DNA of 64,000 bases, from the NCBI RefSeq assembly GCF_040954835.1, contig NC_090706.1, forward strand, positions 29,459,148 through 29,523,147, read 5' to 3'. Origin of the DNA: Lepisosteus oculatus (taxonomy: Eukaryota > Chordata > Actinopteri > Semionotiformes > Lepisosteidae). Shown here one piece after another: positions 45,446-58,149 of this stretch (within the stretch, counting starts at the first letter, position 1; each line of letters opens with the position of its first letter). Below the pieces are notes generated by a model. The model searched no databases and was not told the DNA's origin. It saw nothing but the letters and a program-made list of their open reading frames with translations. The translations under genes were made by a program, and so were the position numbers.

Positions 45446-45960
45446 AGTTCCATGCAAAAGTTTTGGTTACCCCTGGTCAAATTACATGTTCACACGTTAA
45501 ATGGGGGGGAAAAAGTTAATTTCTGCAATGTACAAATTTAAACATGACATTTTAATGCACAATTACTATTTATTTGCTAAATTTAACAGATTGAAAAAAA
45601 ATTCAAAGTGAATGTGTCATGTGCAAATGTTTGGCTGTGATACTTCGTAACACCACCTTTGGCCAAAATCACAGCTACCAAATGTTTCTTGTAGTCAGCG
45701 AAGAGTCTTTCTATTCTTGTTTCAGGAATTGTTTCCCACTCTCCCTTGCCGAACTCTTGTAGCTCAGAAATATTCTTAGGTCGTCTTCCAAGCACTGCGT
45801 GTTTAAGATCTACCCGCAGACTGTCAAAAATCTTCAAGTCTGGGGACTGTGAGGGCCGTTCCAAAACCATCTTTCATTCATGCAAGTGTTTCATGTTTGA
45901 TTTTGAGGTAGGTTTTGGATCGTTGTCTTGCTGAAATATCCAACCTCTTTGCAGAGACTA
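45446..45960 (-). pseudogene. Tc1/mariner-like transposase fragment
   Basis: A minus-strand frame at 45870-45583 encodes the C-terminal part of a Tc1-type transposase: VLERPSQSPDLKIFDSLRVD, then a KNISELQEFGKGEW stretch and ADYKKHLVAVILAKGG. These match the DDE-domain end of the family as I know it. The flank at 45446-45480 (CATGCAAAAGTTTTGGTTAC) resembles the transposon end. The N-terminal DNA-binding half is absent, so the copy is truncated and inactive. The 57-bp array at 46000 begins beside it. Confidence 0.75.
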
Positions 45961-45984
45961 GAAGAGTCTTGAGCCCTGTGACTG

Positions 45985-46365
45985 GGCCGTGTCAGTGTAC
46001 TGGACTCCACAGGGACTGGAAGAGTCTAGAGCCTGTGACTGGGCCGTGTCAGTGTACTGGACTCCACAAGGAGTGGAAGAGTCTAGAGCCCTGTGACTGG
46101 GCCGTGCCAGTGTACTGGACTCCACAGGGACTGGAAGAGTCTAGAGCCTGTGACTGGGCTGTGTCAGTGTACTGGACTCCACAGGGACTGGAAGAGTCTA
46201 GAGCCTGTGACTGGGCTGTGTCAGTGTACTGGACTCCACAGGGACTAGAAGAGTCTAGAGCCCTGTGACTGGGCTGTGTCAGTGTACTGGACTCCACAGG
46301 GACTGGGAGAGTCTAGAGCCCTGTGACTGGGCTGTGTCAGTGTACTGGACTCCACAGGGACAAGA
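45985..46365. repeat. 57-bp minisatellite, about 6.5 copies
   Basis: The unit contains GTGTACTGGACTCCACAGGG and GAAGAGTCTAGAGCC. It adjoins the Tc1-like fragment. Confidence 0.88.
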
Positions 46366-46749
46366 AGAATTAGATAAATTAAGGTGTTAAAGTTCTATGT
46401 TGCTGCATGAAAAACTTTGTGTAATGCAGAACAGACAAAGTTGGTGTATTGAGTGTCCAAAAGGAACAAGCCAAACAGTTATCACAAAATTAAAAATGCA
46501 AAAAATAGAATTAATTGGCCTAGACAATACCCTTAAAGTGGGCTATTATGTGTGTGCTGACAGAATGGGACATTACCGTCTGTCATCACAGGCCAGAGTA
46601 GCTACAGGTGCCAACAGCCCCCCAGGGAAAACAGGGAGGGGGATGTGAATGGAGGAGAGGGGGACGGAGAGGAGAGGGAGGGAGAGGGGAACTGGAACGT
46701 CACTGGCTATGCATCTGACCAAGAAACAGTAACTAATTAAATCCAGGCT

Positions 46750-46845
46750 CAGAGTTCACAGCCTGGCCATAGAAACTGGACACAGACAGACCTGACTGTC
46801 CAGAGAGGACAGGCTCAGTGACCCCAGCCTGGCCATATACAAATG
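46750..46845 (+). repeat. 66-bp LINE-derived unit, locus B
   Basis: One and a half copies of the unit with GGCCATAGAAACTGGACACA, in the same orientation as in the LINE at 19.2 kb. Confidence 0.7.
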
Positions 46846-47230
46846 TATATGTGTATATGTAATTCAATGTTTATTGTTCTCCCTGTAGCTCCTGTAGCCT
46901 CACCTGACGAGAGAGAGAGAGAGCTGTGAACAGTTGGGTAAACCACATCAGCCAGTAGCTGTGCTGTTTTGGCAGGAGCAGATGCACATCGGTCACTTTA
47001 AACACACACTGAGTACACACGCTCTCCGGGCTGTGTGCCCGCGTTGGCTCTGCCGCGCCAGCCGTGCCGCACCCAGGGGCTCTGCACAGCTGCGCGCCCG
47101 CACCCCCTCGCCCCCGGCCCGGGCAGAGCGTCGCCCCGGTGCCCGGCTCGGCCCCCAGGCGGCCACAGTGCACAGCAGCAATCTGTTCGCTGTCAGAGCC
47201 CATCTCTTCACACACACCATGTGGGCTCTT

Positions 47231-47546
47231 TCATCTCTTCTGAAAACTTTCAGCTGCATCCGCTTTAATTTGGCCTTCTTCTGTCCCATCCTCATCCTCT
47301 TCTTCTTCATCGGGAGCTTCATCCTCATCTTCACCAGCAGCTGCAGCCTCATCATGATCATCATCTTCATCGCCGTGTTCTTCATCAAGCGCTTCATCAT
47401 TGTCACCTTCATCAGCGGCTTCATTCTCATCATTATCAGTAGCTTTCTCATCATCATCATCATCTCCATCACATTGGCGTTCTGCATCTCCATCATTGTC
47501 ATCACCTCCATCACTGTTGCTGGTCAGGCGCATGCTCTCCCTGACC
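47231..47546 (-). CDS. Possible terminal exon encoding an acidic tail
   Basis: On the minus strand a good acceptor (TTGTATTTCAG, ending at 47547) is followed by about 104 open codons to a TGA at 47233-47231. After MRLTSNSDGG the peptide is dominated by Asp and Glu and ends GQIKADAAESFQKR. Acidic codons alternate between GAT/GAC and GAA/GAG, with Ala, Gly and Asn substitutions that keep the charge. That looks more like a constrained acidic tail than a pure trinucleotide repeat. I do not recognise the gene, and no upstream exons were found on this strand. The opposite strand reads as an implausible Ile/Phe-rich hydrophobic chain. A degenerate (GAT)n repeat remains possible. Confidence 0.3.
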
Positions 47547-48059
47547 CTGAAATACAACCAATGAGCTTGTCCCAATAAGTCTTGGAATTGATTGACCAGC
47601 AGCAAGTAAGCAGAGTCTGACCCTGAGAAGGTACAAAGCCTTGGGGGTATTCTGCCCGCTGCTGTTCCTCAGTGCAGTGATCTCTGTGCTGGTGCTGATG
47701 GTGCACACTGTCTGGCTCCTCCCCTTCACTGCCCTGTGGGCGGTACTGGAGATCACATGACCCCTCTCTGGCCCCACCCCTTGATGGAAGTCACACAGGT
47801 GATAAAATGTGCTTTTAGAGCTTTGTCTGGGTGTTATTAGTGTGGCTAATTTGCATAGGGCTGTGTTAATCCAAGCGTGCTGGTAAATATTAGCACTGGT
47901 TATCTGTGACAAAGAGGATTTGTTTGCACAGCCTTTCTCAGCACCCCTCCTCCTCCACTTGCACACCCCTGTGTTAGTGCTCTGAATTAACCCCCCTGCC
48001 TGGGGTGGGGCAGGTATCAGCACCTTCCAACCTCTAATTACAACACAGTCGCACACACT

Positions 48060-48316
48060 CACTCACACACCCACACTCCCTGTTTGATACGCACCACATG
48101 TACACTCTGTAGGTGACACACACTCATCCACACTCTCTTACACTCACTAATACACACTACCTGACTCACACACACTGACACACACACTCCCTGACTCACA
48201 CGCACTGACACACACACACACTGCCACACACACATCCCCTGACTCACACACTGACACTCACACACTCCTTGACTCACACGCACTGACACACACACACATT
48301 CCCTAACTCACACACT

Positions 48317-48379
<63 letters not shown>

Positions 48380-48535
48380 CCTGGCTCGTAGACACTGGCA
48401 CACACACACACGCACACACTACCTGGCTCGTAGACACTGGCACACACACACACACTCGCACACACTACCTGGCTCATAGACACTGGCACACACACACTCC
48501 CTGACTCACACGCTCTGACACACACACTCCCTGTG
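48060..48535. repeat. CA-rich low-complexity region with a pure CA run
   Basis: Pure CA dinucleotides at about 48317-48377 lie within imperfect repeats of ACACACTGACTCACACACTG type. Confidence 0.9.
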
Positions 48536-48689
48536 AGATCTGCAAGCTGTTGCCAAAGCTCTGCTGTCTCGAACCCTGTGCAGAACTCACTCCCAGTGCC
48601 TGTCACGAGGATGAAATCCCAGAATAAAGCAGAAGACATTAAGGCCATCTAATCTAGCTAATTTACCTAGAATAATTAAGAATAATTAA

Positions 48690-49060
48690 TTTAATACGAT
48701 GCCTTTCATCTGCAAGAACTCCAAAGAGCTTCACACACAGTAGGGGACCCACTTCATCCTCACTGAACTGCAGAACCACCTGGGTGACACTGTTCTGCAC
48801 CTGCAGCCCCACGACACACAGATCAGGGGAGGAGAGAGAAACTGTACAAGACCAGAGTGGGGTTCAGACAGGATACTGGGGTGACAACCCCACTCTTACT
48901 ACCAGCCCTGGGATCTGACCAAGCAGTCAGGACCTCAGTTTAATGTCTCATATGAAGGACAGCACCTCCTACAGCTCAGTGTCCTCTGTCCCCTTACTGG
49001 GGCTTTGGACTGGAAGTTCTGCTCCAAGAAGGAAAAGTGCCACCTACTGGTCCATCAATC
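48690..49060 (+). mobile_element. SINE-like element, single 72-bp segment
   Basis: Same family as 3265-3905, including CAAAGAGCTTCACACACAG and one copy of the CACGACACACAGATCAGGGG segment. It serves as the unexpanded reference for the array at 3.4 kb. Confidence 0.6.
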
Positions 49061-49660
49061 TTTCTCTCTAGTCTGTATCTTAATGGATCTACAGTCAGGC
49101 GTCTCTAAACTTTCTTAGTGCAATTATTTTAGGAGTTTTGTAGTTGGTTGTTCATTTTTGTGAAAAAATATGTTCTGAAAAATCTGTATTGTAAAACTGA
49201 ACACTATATATTTTTTTCCACCTGAAAAAATAAGTCACTTTAAAGCCTAACAACTCCTATCTTTCTGTCTGTCTCCACTTAAAGGCAGCAGGTGAATTTG
49301 CAGTCATATACCAGCTTCACTTGCATTTCCTGCCTCCTCCTGAAACAAACAAAGTAATTAGAGCAATTAGAGCAATTAACAGCACTGTGCAAAAAGCAGC
49401 TCGTTATTCCCGAGCCAGGGCCGTGACACAGCGAGCGCAGAGCTGGAGCACCAGTGTGAAGAGCTGCTGATAGAGAAACACCAGGACAATCTCACTGATT
49501 ACAGAGAGAGGCGGAGGGGGAGAGAGGGAGGGGGAGGTTGATGGGAGAGGGTTGGGGAGGTGGAGGGGAAGAGAGAAGAAGAGAGAGAACGAGGGAGGGA
49601 GCAAGAGGGACAGAAGGAGGGAGTTGGAGAGAGAGAGACACAGGAGTGAAGGACACAAAG
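49061..49660. other. Intergenic, GA-rich patch
   Basis: Nothing gene-like was seen. A GGGAGAGAGG-rich purine tract lies at 49505-49640. Confidence 0.4.
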
Positions 49661-49664
49661 ACTG

Positions 49665-49960
49665 GTGACTGAACAGTCAGGTCTGTCTGTGTCCAGTTTC
49701 TATGGCCAGGCTGTGGTCACTGAGCCTGTCCTCTCTGGACAGTCAGGTCTGCGTCCAGTTTCTATGGCCAGGCTGTGGTCACTGAGCCTGTCCTCTCTGG
49801 ACAGTCAGGTCTGTCTGTGTCCAGTTTCTATGGCCAGGCTGCGATCACTGAGCCTGTCCTCTCTGGACAGTCAGGTCTGTCTGTGTCCAGTTTCTATGGC
49901 CAGGCTGCGATCACTGAGCCTGTCCTCTTTGTATACTCAGGTCTATCTGTGTAGTCTGTG
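49665..49960 (-). repeat. 66-bp LINE-derived tandem units, locus C
   Basis: About 4.5 units containing CAGTTTCTATGGCCAGGCTG, the same orientation as locus A. Confidence 0.75.
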
Positions 49961-50509
49961 CTTGTTCAGGATCCAGTCTGCTGTGTTGTGTTGTGGTGTG
50001 TGTGTCCCAGGAGCCCCTGGTCGACTGGGGGAGTCCTAAAGCTGGCTGGTGCTGGTGTACCTCTCAGTCTCCTCATCTCTTTCTCCCAACTCTTTCTCTC
50101 TGTGTCTCTCTTTCAAAATTCCTCTGTTCCCCAACTCTCTTCCTACCTGGTAGTAATGAAAAAGCCATAGAAACAGTTAGTAATTTATCAGCCTGGTTCT
50201 GACAGTAAAACTTTTTAAACAGCCTCATAAAAGCTCAATGTCAAACATCGTTTCCTATTTTAAGAGCATCACAGCCTCTGAGCATCAGCCCCCGCCCAGC
50301 CAGAACAGGCCACTTTACAGTCCACTAAAACAAACAACTTCATGGCCTCTCTGTACTGTCAGTGCTGTCAGCAGCAACCGAATGTGTCAGATAGCATCTA
50401 TCTCTTCCGCCCACTCCACCACGACTACAATTAATACTGCAGCTACTACTTCTGCTGCTGCTGTACCTGGCTCCTTAACGTTACTGCCATTTCTGATAGG
50501 ATTACTGTG

Positions 50510-53500
50510 GATGGTGTTACTCCTGATACTGTCTCCTTACTCTTACTACTGCTGTCACTGTTACTCCTGATACTCTCTTTACTCTTCCTGCTGCTGTCAC
50601 TGTTACTCCTGATACTGTCTCCTTACTCTTACTACTGCTGTCACTGTTACTCCTGATACTCTCTTTACTCTTCCTGCTGCTGTTACTGTTACTCCTGATA
50701 CTGTCTCCTTACTCTTACTACTGCTGTCACTGTTACTCCTGATACTCTCTTTGCTCTTACTGCTGCTGTTACTGTTACTCCTGATACTGTCCCCTTACTC
50801 TTACTGCTGCTGTTACTGTTACTACTGATACTGTCTCCTTACTTTTACTACTGCTGTCACTGTTACTCCTGATACTCTCTTTACTCTTCCTGCTGCTGTT
50901 ACTGTTACTCCTGATACTGTCTCCTTACTCTTACTACTGCTGTCACTGTTACTCCTGATACTCTCTTTGCTCTTACTGCTGCTGTTACTGTTACTCCTGA
51001 TACTGTCCCCTTACTCTTACTGCTGCTGTTACTGTTACTCCTGATACTGTCTCCTTACTCTTACTACTGCTGTCACTGTTACTCCTGATACTCTCTTTAC
51101 TCTTCCTGCTGCTGTTACTGTTACTCCTGATACTGTCTCCTTACTCTTACTACTGCTGTCACTGTTACTCCTGATACTCTCTTTACTCTTACTGCTGCTG
51201 TCACTGTTACTCCTGATACCGTCTCCTTACTCTTATTGCTGCTGTCACTGTTACTCCTGATACCGTCTCTTTACTCTTACTGCTGCTGTTACTGTTACTC
51301 CTGATACTGTCTCCTTACTCTTACTGCTGCTGTTACTGTTACTACTGATACTGCCTCCTTACTCTTACTGCTGCTGTTACTGTTACTCCTGATACTGTCT
51401 CCTTACTCTTACTGCTGCTGTCACTGTTACTCCTGATACTCTCTTTACTCGTACTGCTGCTGTTACTGTTACTCCTGATACTGTCTCCTTACTCTTACTG
51501 CTGCTGTTACTGTTACTACTGATACTGTCTCCTTACTTTTACTGCTGCTGTCACTGTTACTCCTGATACTGTCTCCTTACTCTTACTGCTGCTGTCACTG
51601 TTACTACTGATACTGCCTCCTTACTCTTACTGCTGCTGTTACTGTTACTCCTGATACTGCCTCCTTACTCTTACTGCTGCTGTCACTGTTACTCCTGTTA
51701 CTGCCTCCTTACTCTTACTGCTGCTGTCACTGTTACTCCTGATACTGCCTCCTTAGTCTTACTGCTGTCACTGTTACTGTTACTCCTGATACTGCCTCCT
51801 TACTCTTATTGCTGCTGTCACTGTTACTCCTGATAATGCCTCCTTACTCTTACTGCTGCTGTCACTGTTACTCCTGATACTGTCTCCTTACTCTTACTGC
51901 TGCTGTCACTGTTACTCCTGATACTGTCTCCTTTTCTTATTGCTGCTGTCACTGTTACTCCTGATGCTGCCTCCTTACTCTTACTGCTGCTGTTATTGTT
52001 ACTCCTGATACTGTCTCCTTACTCTTACTGCTGCTGTTACTGTTACTCCTGATACCGTCTCCTTACTCTTACTGCTGCTGTTACTGTTACTCCTGATACT
52101 GCCTCCTTACTTTTATTGCTGCTGTCACTGTTACTTCTGATACTGTCCCCTTACTCTTACTGCTGCTGTCACTGTTACTCCTGATACTGCCTCCTTACTC
52201 TTACTGCTGCTGTTACTGTTACTCCTGATACTGTCCCCTTACTCTTACTGCTGCTGTCACTGTTACTCCTGATACTGCCTCCTTACTCTTACTGCTGCTG
52301 TCACTGTTACTCCTGTTACTGTCTCCTTACTCTTACTGCTGCTGTCACTGTTACTCCTGATACTCTCTTTACTCTTATTGCTGCTGTCACTGTTACTCCT
52401 GATACTGTCTCCTTACTCTTACTGCTGCTGTCACTGTTACTCCTGTTACTGCCTCCTTACTCTTACTGCTGCTGTCACTGTTACTCCTGATACTGCCTCC
52501 TTAGTCTTACTGCTGTCACTGTTACTGTTACTCCTGATACTGCCTCCTTACTCTTACTGCTGCTGTTACTGTTACTCCTGTTACTGCCTCCTTACTCTTA
52601 CTGTTACTCCTGATACGCTCTTTACTCTTACTGCTGCTGCTACTCCTGATACTGTCTCCTTACTCTTACTGCTGCTGTCACTGTTACTCCTGATACTGTC
52701 TCCTTACCCTTACTGCTGCTGTTACTGTTACTACTGATACCGTCTCCTTACTCTTACTGCTGCTGTCACTGTTACTACTGATACTGCCTCCTTACTCTTA
52801 CTGCTGCTGTCACTGTTACTCCTGATACTGCCTCCTTACTCTTACTGTTACTCCTGATACGCTCTTTACTCTTACTGCTGCTGCTACTCCTGATACCGTC
52901 TCCTTACTCGTACTGCTGCTGTCACTGTTACTCCTGATACCGTCTCCTTACTCGTACTGCTGCTGTCACTGTTACTCCTGATACTGCCTCCTTACTCTTA
53001 CTGTTACTCCTGATACGCTCTTTACTCTTACTGCTGCTGCTACTCCTGATACTGTCTCCTTACTCTTACTGCTGCTGTCACTGTTACTCCTGATACTGTC
53101 TCCTTACCCTTACTGCTGCTGTTACTGTTACTACTGATACTGCCTCCTTACTCTTATTGCTGCTGTCACTGTTACTCCTGATACTGCCTCCTTACTCTTA
53201 CTGTTACTGTTACTCCTGATACTGTCTCCTTACTCTTACTGCTGTCACTGTTACTCCTGATACTGTCTCCTTACCCTTACTGCTGCTGTTACTGTTACTA
53301 CTGATACTGCCTCCTTACTCTTACTGCTGCTGTTACTGTTACTCCTGATACTGTCTCCTTACTCTTACTGCTGCTGTCACTGTTACTCCTGATACTCTCT
53401 TTATTCGTACTGCTGCTGTTACTGTTACTCCTGATACTGTCTCCTTACTTTTACTGCTGCTGTCACTGTTACTCCTGATACTCTCTTTACTCGTACTGCT

Positions 53501-55013
53501 GCTGTTACTGTTACTCCTGATACTGTCTCCTTACTCTTATTGCTGCTGTCACTGTTACTCCTGATAATGCCTCCTTACTCTTACTGCTGCTGTCACTGTT
53601 ACTCCTGTTACTGCCTCCTTACTCTTACTGCTGCTGTCACTGTTACTCCTGATACTGCCTCCTTAGTCTTACTGCTGTCACTGTTACTGTTACTCCTGAT
53701 ACTGCCTCCTTACTCTTATTGCTGCTGTCACTGTTACTCCTGATAATGCCTCCTTACTCTTACTGCTGCTGTCACTGTTACTCCTGATACTGTCTCCTTT
53801 TCTTATTGCTGCTGTCACTGTTACTCCTGATACTGTCTCCTTACTCTTACTGCTGCTGTCACTGTTACTCCTGATGCTGCCTCCTTACTCTTACTGCTGC
53901 TGTTATTGTTACTCCTGATACTGTCTCCTTACTCTTACTGCTGCTGTTACTGTTACTCCTGATACCGTCTCCTTACTCTTACTGCTGCTGTTACTGTTAC
54001 TCCTGATACTGCCTCCTTACTTTTATTGCTGCTGTCACTGTTACTTCTGATACTGTCCCCTTACTCTTACTGCTGCTGTCACTGTTACTCCTGATACTGC
54101 CTCCTTACTCTTACTGCTGCTGTCACTGTTACTCCTGATACTGTCTCCTTACTCGTACTGCTGCTGTCACTGTTACTCCTGATACTGTCTCCTTACTCTT
54201 ACTGCTGCTGTCACTGTTACTCCTGATACTGCCTCCTTACTTTTATTGCTGCTGTCACTGTTACTTCTGATACTGTCCCCTTACTCTTACTGCTGCTGTC
54301 ACTGTTACTCCTGATACTGCCTCCTTACTCTTACTGCTGCTGTCACTGTTACTCCTGATACTGTCTCCTTACTCGTACTGCTGCTGTCACTGTTACTCCT
54401 GATACTGCCTCCTTACTCTTACTGCTGCTGTCACTGTTACTCCTGATACTGTCCCCTTACTCTTACTGCTGCTGTCACTGTTACTCCTGATACTGTCTCC
54501 TTACTCTTACTGCTGCTGTTACTGTTACTCCTGATACCGTCTCCTTACTCTTACTGCTGCTGTTACTGTTACTCCTGATACTGCCTCCTTACTTTTATTG
54601 CTGCTGTCACTGTTACTTCTGATACTGTCCCCTTACTCTTACTGCTGCTGTCACTGTTACTCCTGATACTGTCTCCTTACTCTTACTGCTGCTGTCACTG
54701 CTACTCCTGATACTCTCTTTACTCTTACTGCTGCTGTCACTGTTACTCCTGATACTGTCTCCTTACTCTTACTGCTGCTGTCACTGTTACTCCTGATACT
54801 GTCTCCTTACTCTTACTGCTGCTGTCACTGTTACTCCTGATACTGCCTCCTTACTCTTACTGCTGCTGTCACTGTTACTCCTGATACTGTCTCCTTACTC
54901 TTACTGCTGCTGTTACTGTTACTCCTGATACTGTCTCCTTACTCTTACTGCTGCTGTCACTGTTACTCCTGATACTGTCTCCTTACTCTTACTGCTGCTG
55001 TCACTGTTACTCC
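50510..55013. repeat. 44-bp minisatellite, about 100 copies
   Basis: The unit TACTGCTGCTGTTACTGTTA plus CTCCTGATACTGTCTCCTTACTCT repeats for about 4.5 kb. Variants (TCACTG/TTACTG, CTCTCTTTACTC, GCCTCC) are arranged in higher-order blocks: the stretch near 51.6-52.2 kb recurs near 53.6-54.1 kb. A seed-like sequence precedes it at 50440-50510. It ends abruptly at the CpG-rich block. Confidence 0.95.
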
Positions 55014-57900
55014 TCGCCGCTGCGGTGGCGGAAGTGCGCCGTGGTCGGCAGGGGTTTACGGTGCGGGCAGCGCCGCGCTCCGCAGTCCGCAGACACGAGC
55101 CGGAGCGAGTGCCCAGGTGAGGGCGCGTCATAATCGATCACGTGTTCAGAAAAGCTTCAGTGCCGAGCCGTCGGGCAAGAGTCTGAACGCGCACACTTGA
55201 ATCCGAACAGCTCGATGCGTCCTGCGGGGGATCGGGGGAAATTACTTAGTAGTTCATACTGAACCGCACTCTAAAAGCCGCGTGAGGACTGTGGCTCCCT
55301 GAGGTTCACTCTGCGAAAAGTACCTTGCAGGTGATCGCGGTAATGAGTCGGGAGCGCCGTGGTGTGGCGAATTTATTTGAGGTGGAGGGATCCGAGCTCG
55401 CTAAGCGGCGCGGTCTCCAGAAGTCTGCCGGCGGGCCCGGGAGATCCTGTTTAACCGTGACGGTGAAATAAGCCCTCCTCGGCGGTTCGGAGAGGCTGCT
55501 GTCCCCTCGCAGACCCCAGCCAGGGCGAGCAGCGACCGCGGCGCTCGCTTCCCGCGCCGTTTCGAACAAACCGTGATTAATTACAGTTTAATTACAGAGC
55601 GCGGGTTTGATTGTTTGGAGCAATATTCTGCGCCCGCCACCCTCCTCTTCCTCTCTCACCCGTCTGTCGCCTCTCCCCCCGTTTTCTGTAACTTTGAAGA
55701 TGTCGTGTATTCAGATGAAAACGGCGCCGCTTTGTGTGCTCTCTCTCCTGAGCCCGGCTGCTCATTCGCTGTTTTCGCGAATTGCCGTTTCGCCGGCGCG
55801 GTACATCTGTCACAGCTCAGCCCCCGAGTGTGCGCGTTATGATAAGACTTCATCCCAGAGACAGACTCGCACACGGCCAAAAATCAAAGGACCTTTCGCG
55901 CACACACACACACACCCCAGAGCGACACAGCGAAGGAGGGAGAGATTCTGCACAAAAATGAACAGGTCAACCCCCCCCACTCACAGACACGCAAATAAAA
56001 TAGCCTGTTCTCGAGGGAGCAGGAAGGAGGGTGACTGTCTCTCCCTTACCCTCAAAACACAACACACACAGAATACAACTCGCTCCTGAGCAGAATAAAC
56101 TCTTCTCTCGGGTGTCTTGGAGTATCCAGACAGTCGCTCTCCTCTCTCTCTCTCTCTCTCGCTCTCTCTCCGCCGGCCGGGCCAATCACGGCGAGCCACC
56201 GCGTGTCAAATGCGCGTGCACGGGCTCCTCGCGCAGCCAGTGCGCTCGGCAAGGCAGTGGCGGCGCGAGGCGCTCGGGCGACTCTGCAGGGCTACCGGGG
56301 CGAGATCACGAGCCCGCTGGGCGCGCACGGACTGTCCGCGAGCTGGAGAGCGACTGGGGGACCCGTGCCTTTCGGGACACACACGGTGTTTCCCTCTGTG
56401 TGTGTTTGTCACTGTGTGTGTTGATGAAGAGAGACTCCCGCAGTCTGGCTTTGCCCTGGAAAAGAGAAGTTGGACTTTGAAGTGATGATCCGCGTCTTGT
56501 GAGGATTCTCGGGCTTCGCGAGCCGCTCTGGCCGAGTGACCCCAGGAGGCTGCCACCCCGTCCCAGCGGCGCTCCCCGCAGCGCAGGGCTCCCCCCCGGA
56601 TCTTCCTGACGCCCCCCGGCTGCATGCGCTCGCGGGGGTGGGCGCGCGAGGGGAGCCGGAGAGCGGGTCCGCTCGCGCCGCTGGCCCGGCCCTCGCCCCC
56701 CCGGAAGATGCTGCTCCTGGGGGTCCTGGGGGCTCTCGTGAGCGTCTGCGTGCGCGGTAAGTGGCTGGGTGCCCCAGCGTCTCCGCCGGTACCTGCGCGC
56801 CGCCGGGGGACTCGTGTCTCCCGCTCGGGTTCAACAGACCCCCGTCCCGCCGCGAGTGGGCTCTCTGAGCCACGGGCACGGGTTCGTTTTCCCGTGTGGA
56901 TGTCGCGCTTCAGCCCGGGGGGGGAGAGACGCGTAATTTATCTCAGTCTCGTCCCCTGACCGTGTGGACCGACAGCCTCACACAGCTCGGACCCGGGTCC
57001 GAGGGCTCCCCGGGGGAACACAGGGGCTCTGCGGGAGAAGAGGGGCTGGGACGGAGCGGGGTCCTGGGGCTGCGAGTGTCCCCCAAATCGTCTGTTTCTA
57101 ACAGTTTCTAACGGGGGGGGGGCAGGGCAGGTGGGCAGGTGGGGAGCAGGGTGGGAGGGCAGGTGGGGAGCAGGGTGGGAGGGCAGGAGGGGAGCAGGGC
57201 AGGTGGGCTGCAGGGCAGGAAGGCAGGAGGGCAGGAGGGCAGGGTGTTCTGTCCGTGACCCTGCCCGGCCCTTCCGCCGCGCCTGTGCGACAGTGAAGGT
57301 TTTATGACACCCCGCGAGCTGAGCTCAGCGCGGGTCAGCAGCTCGAGCCAGCCTGCGACGGTGCGGTCCAAGTCCGCGCGTGACAGCCTGATATACGACC
57401 GTGCGCGAGGAGTGAGATGACGATGCCTGTCGATGACATCATCCCCAAGGTCTTCAAAACAATTATCTCCGTCCGCTCGAGAGAAGGGGGGGACGGGAGG
57501 ACAAAACTTTGGCTCATCGTGGGCTTTGCTCCAGTCTCTCGCACGCGCGCCTTTATCCGTTGTTCCCCCTTCCGAGCTGCAACTTCTTCAGGCAGGAAAT
57601 CGCACACTTCCCGGGAGTCAGTGGGAAAGTTTGGAAAAGAAGAGAAGCGGCTGCCGCCCGCGGGCTGTCACAGGGCAGTTGGGCTCTCGCGGGGCGACGT
57701 CTTTCACGCCGGGGGGCGGCTCTGGCGGTGCCGTCATCTAGCGGGCGCGCTGACGGCCGCTGATGTTTGTGTCGTCTTACCTCACCGCGCGGCGTTCCCG
57801 GCACCCCTGACGTCATTGTGTTCCGGGCGACCGACCCCCCCCCCCCGGTGAGAGGGCTCCGCTCCTCCCTGTTCCCGACACCCACCACTCTTGGCGAACA
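55014..57900 (+). promoter_or_regulatory. CpG-rich promoter block upstream of the putative gfra3 exon 1
   Basis: Strong CpG and GC enrichment starts directly at the array edge. An ETS-type GCGGAAGTGCG lies at 55027-55037, and a good donor (GCCCAG then GTGAGG) follows at about 55117, suggesting a possible untranslated exon. A CCAAT box lies at 56183-56187 upstream of the signal-peptide exon. A GGGCAGGTGGG-type G-rich array occupies 57110-57240. Confidence 0.5.
56708..56756 (+). CDS. gfra3: Signal-peptide first exon, candidate gfra3 exon 1
   Basis: ATG opens MLLLGVLGALVSVCVR, a short hydrophobic signal-sequence-like segment. It runs into a strong donor (GCGCG then GTAAGTGG) in phase 1. An in-frame ATG at 56624 would add a 28-residue basic, proline-rich extension. 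Human GFRA3, a GPI-anchored artemin co-receptor, lies next to CDC25C in the same orientation, and this exon has the right place and direction. The cysteine-rich GFRA exons were not found before the window ends, which would mean a first intron longer than 7 kb. The call rests on synteny and exon form, not on domain evidence. Confidence 0.4.
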
Positions 57901-58149
57901 GGGTTCGGCTCCGGGCCGGCGGCACCTCCGACAGGAACCCGCAATAACCGCCCCCCGCTCTCCCTTGTCTGCGCACAGACAGAGGAAGAGCCGGGATCCC
58001 TCGTCTAACTGAAACGGCTTCAGGCGCGCTGAAACATGACGTCAGTCTGGGTCAGCGCCTCCTGGAGAAGGTTCTGTTGCTCAGGAACCAGTCCAGGGAA
58101 GAGAACCTGATCCGCTGAGAGCAGTAAGGGGTGTCCCACACTGGACCTG

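Noticed and set aside
46934-47578. Plus-strand hydrophobic protein rich in Ile and Phe
   Set aside because: It is the antisense of a GAT-rich acidic stretch. CATCAT-type sequence gives Ile/Ser/Phe by composition, and there is no membrane-protein pattern beyond that.
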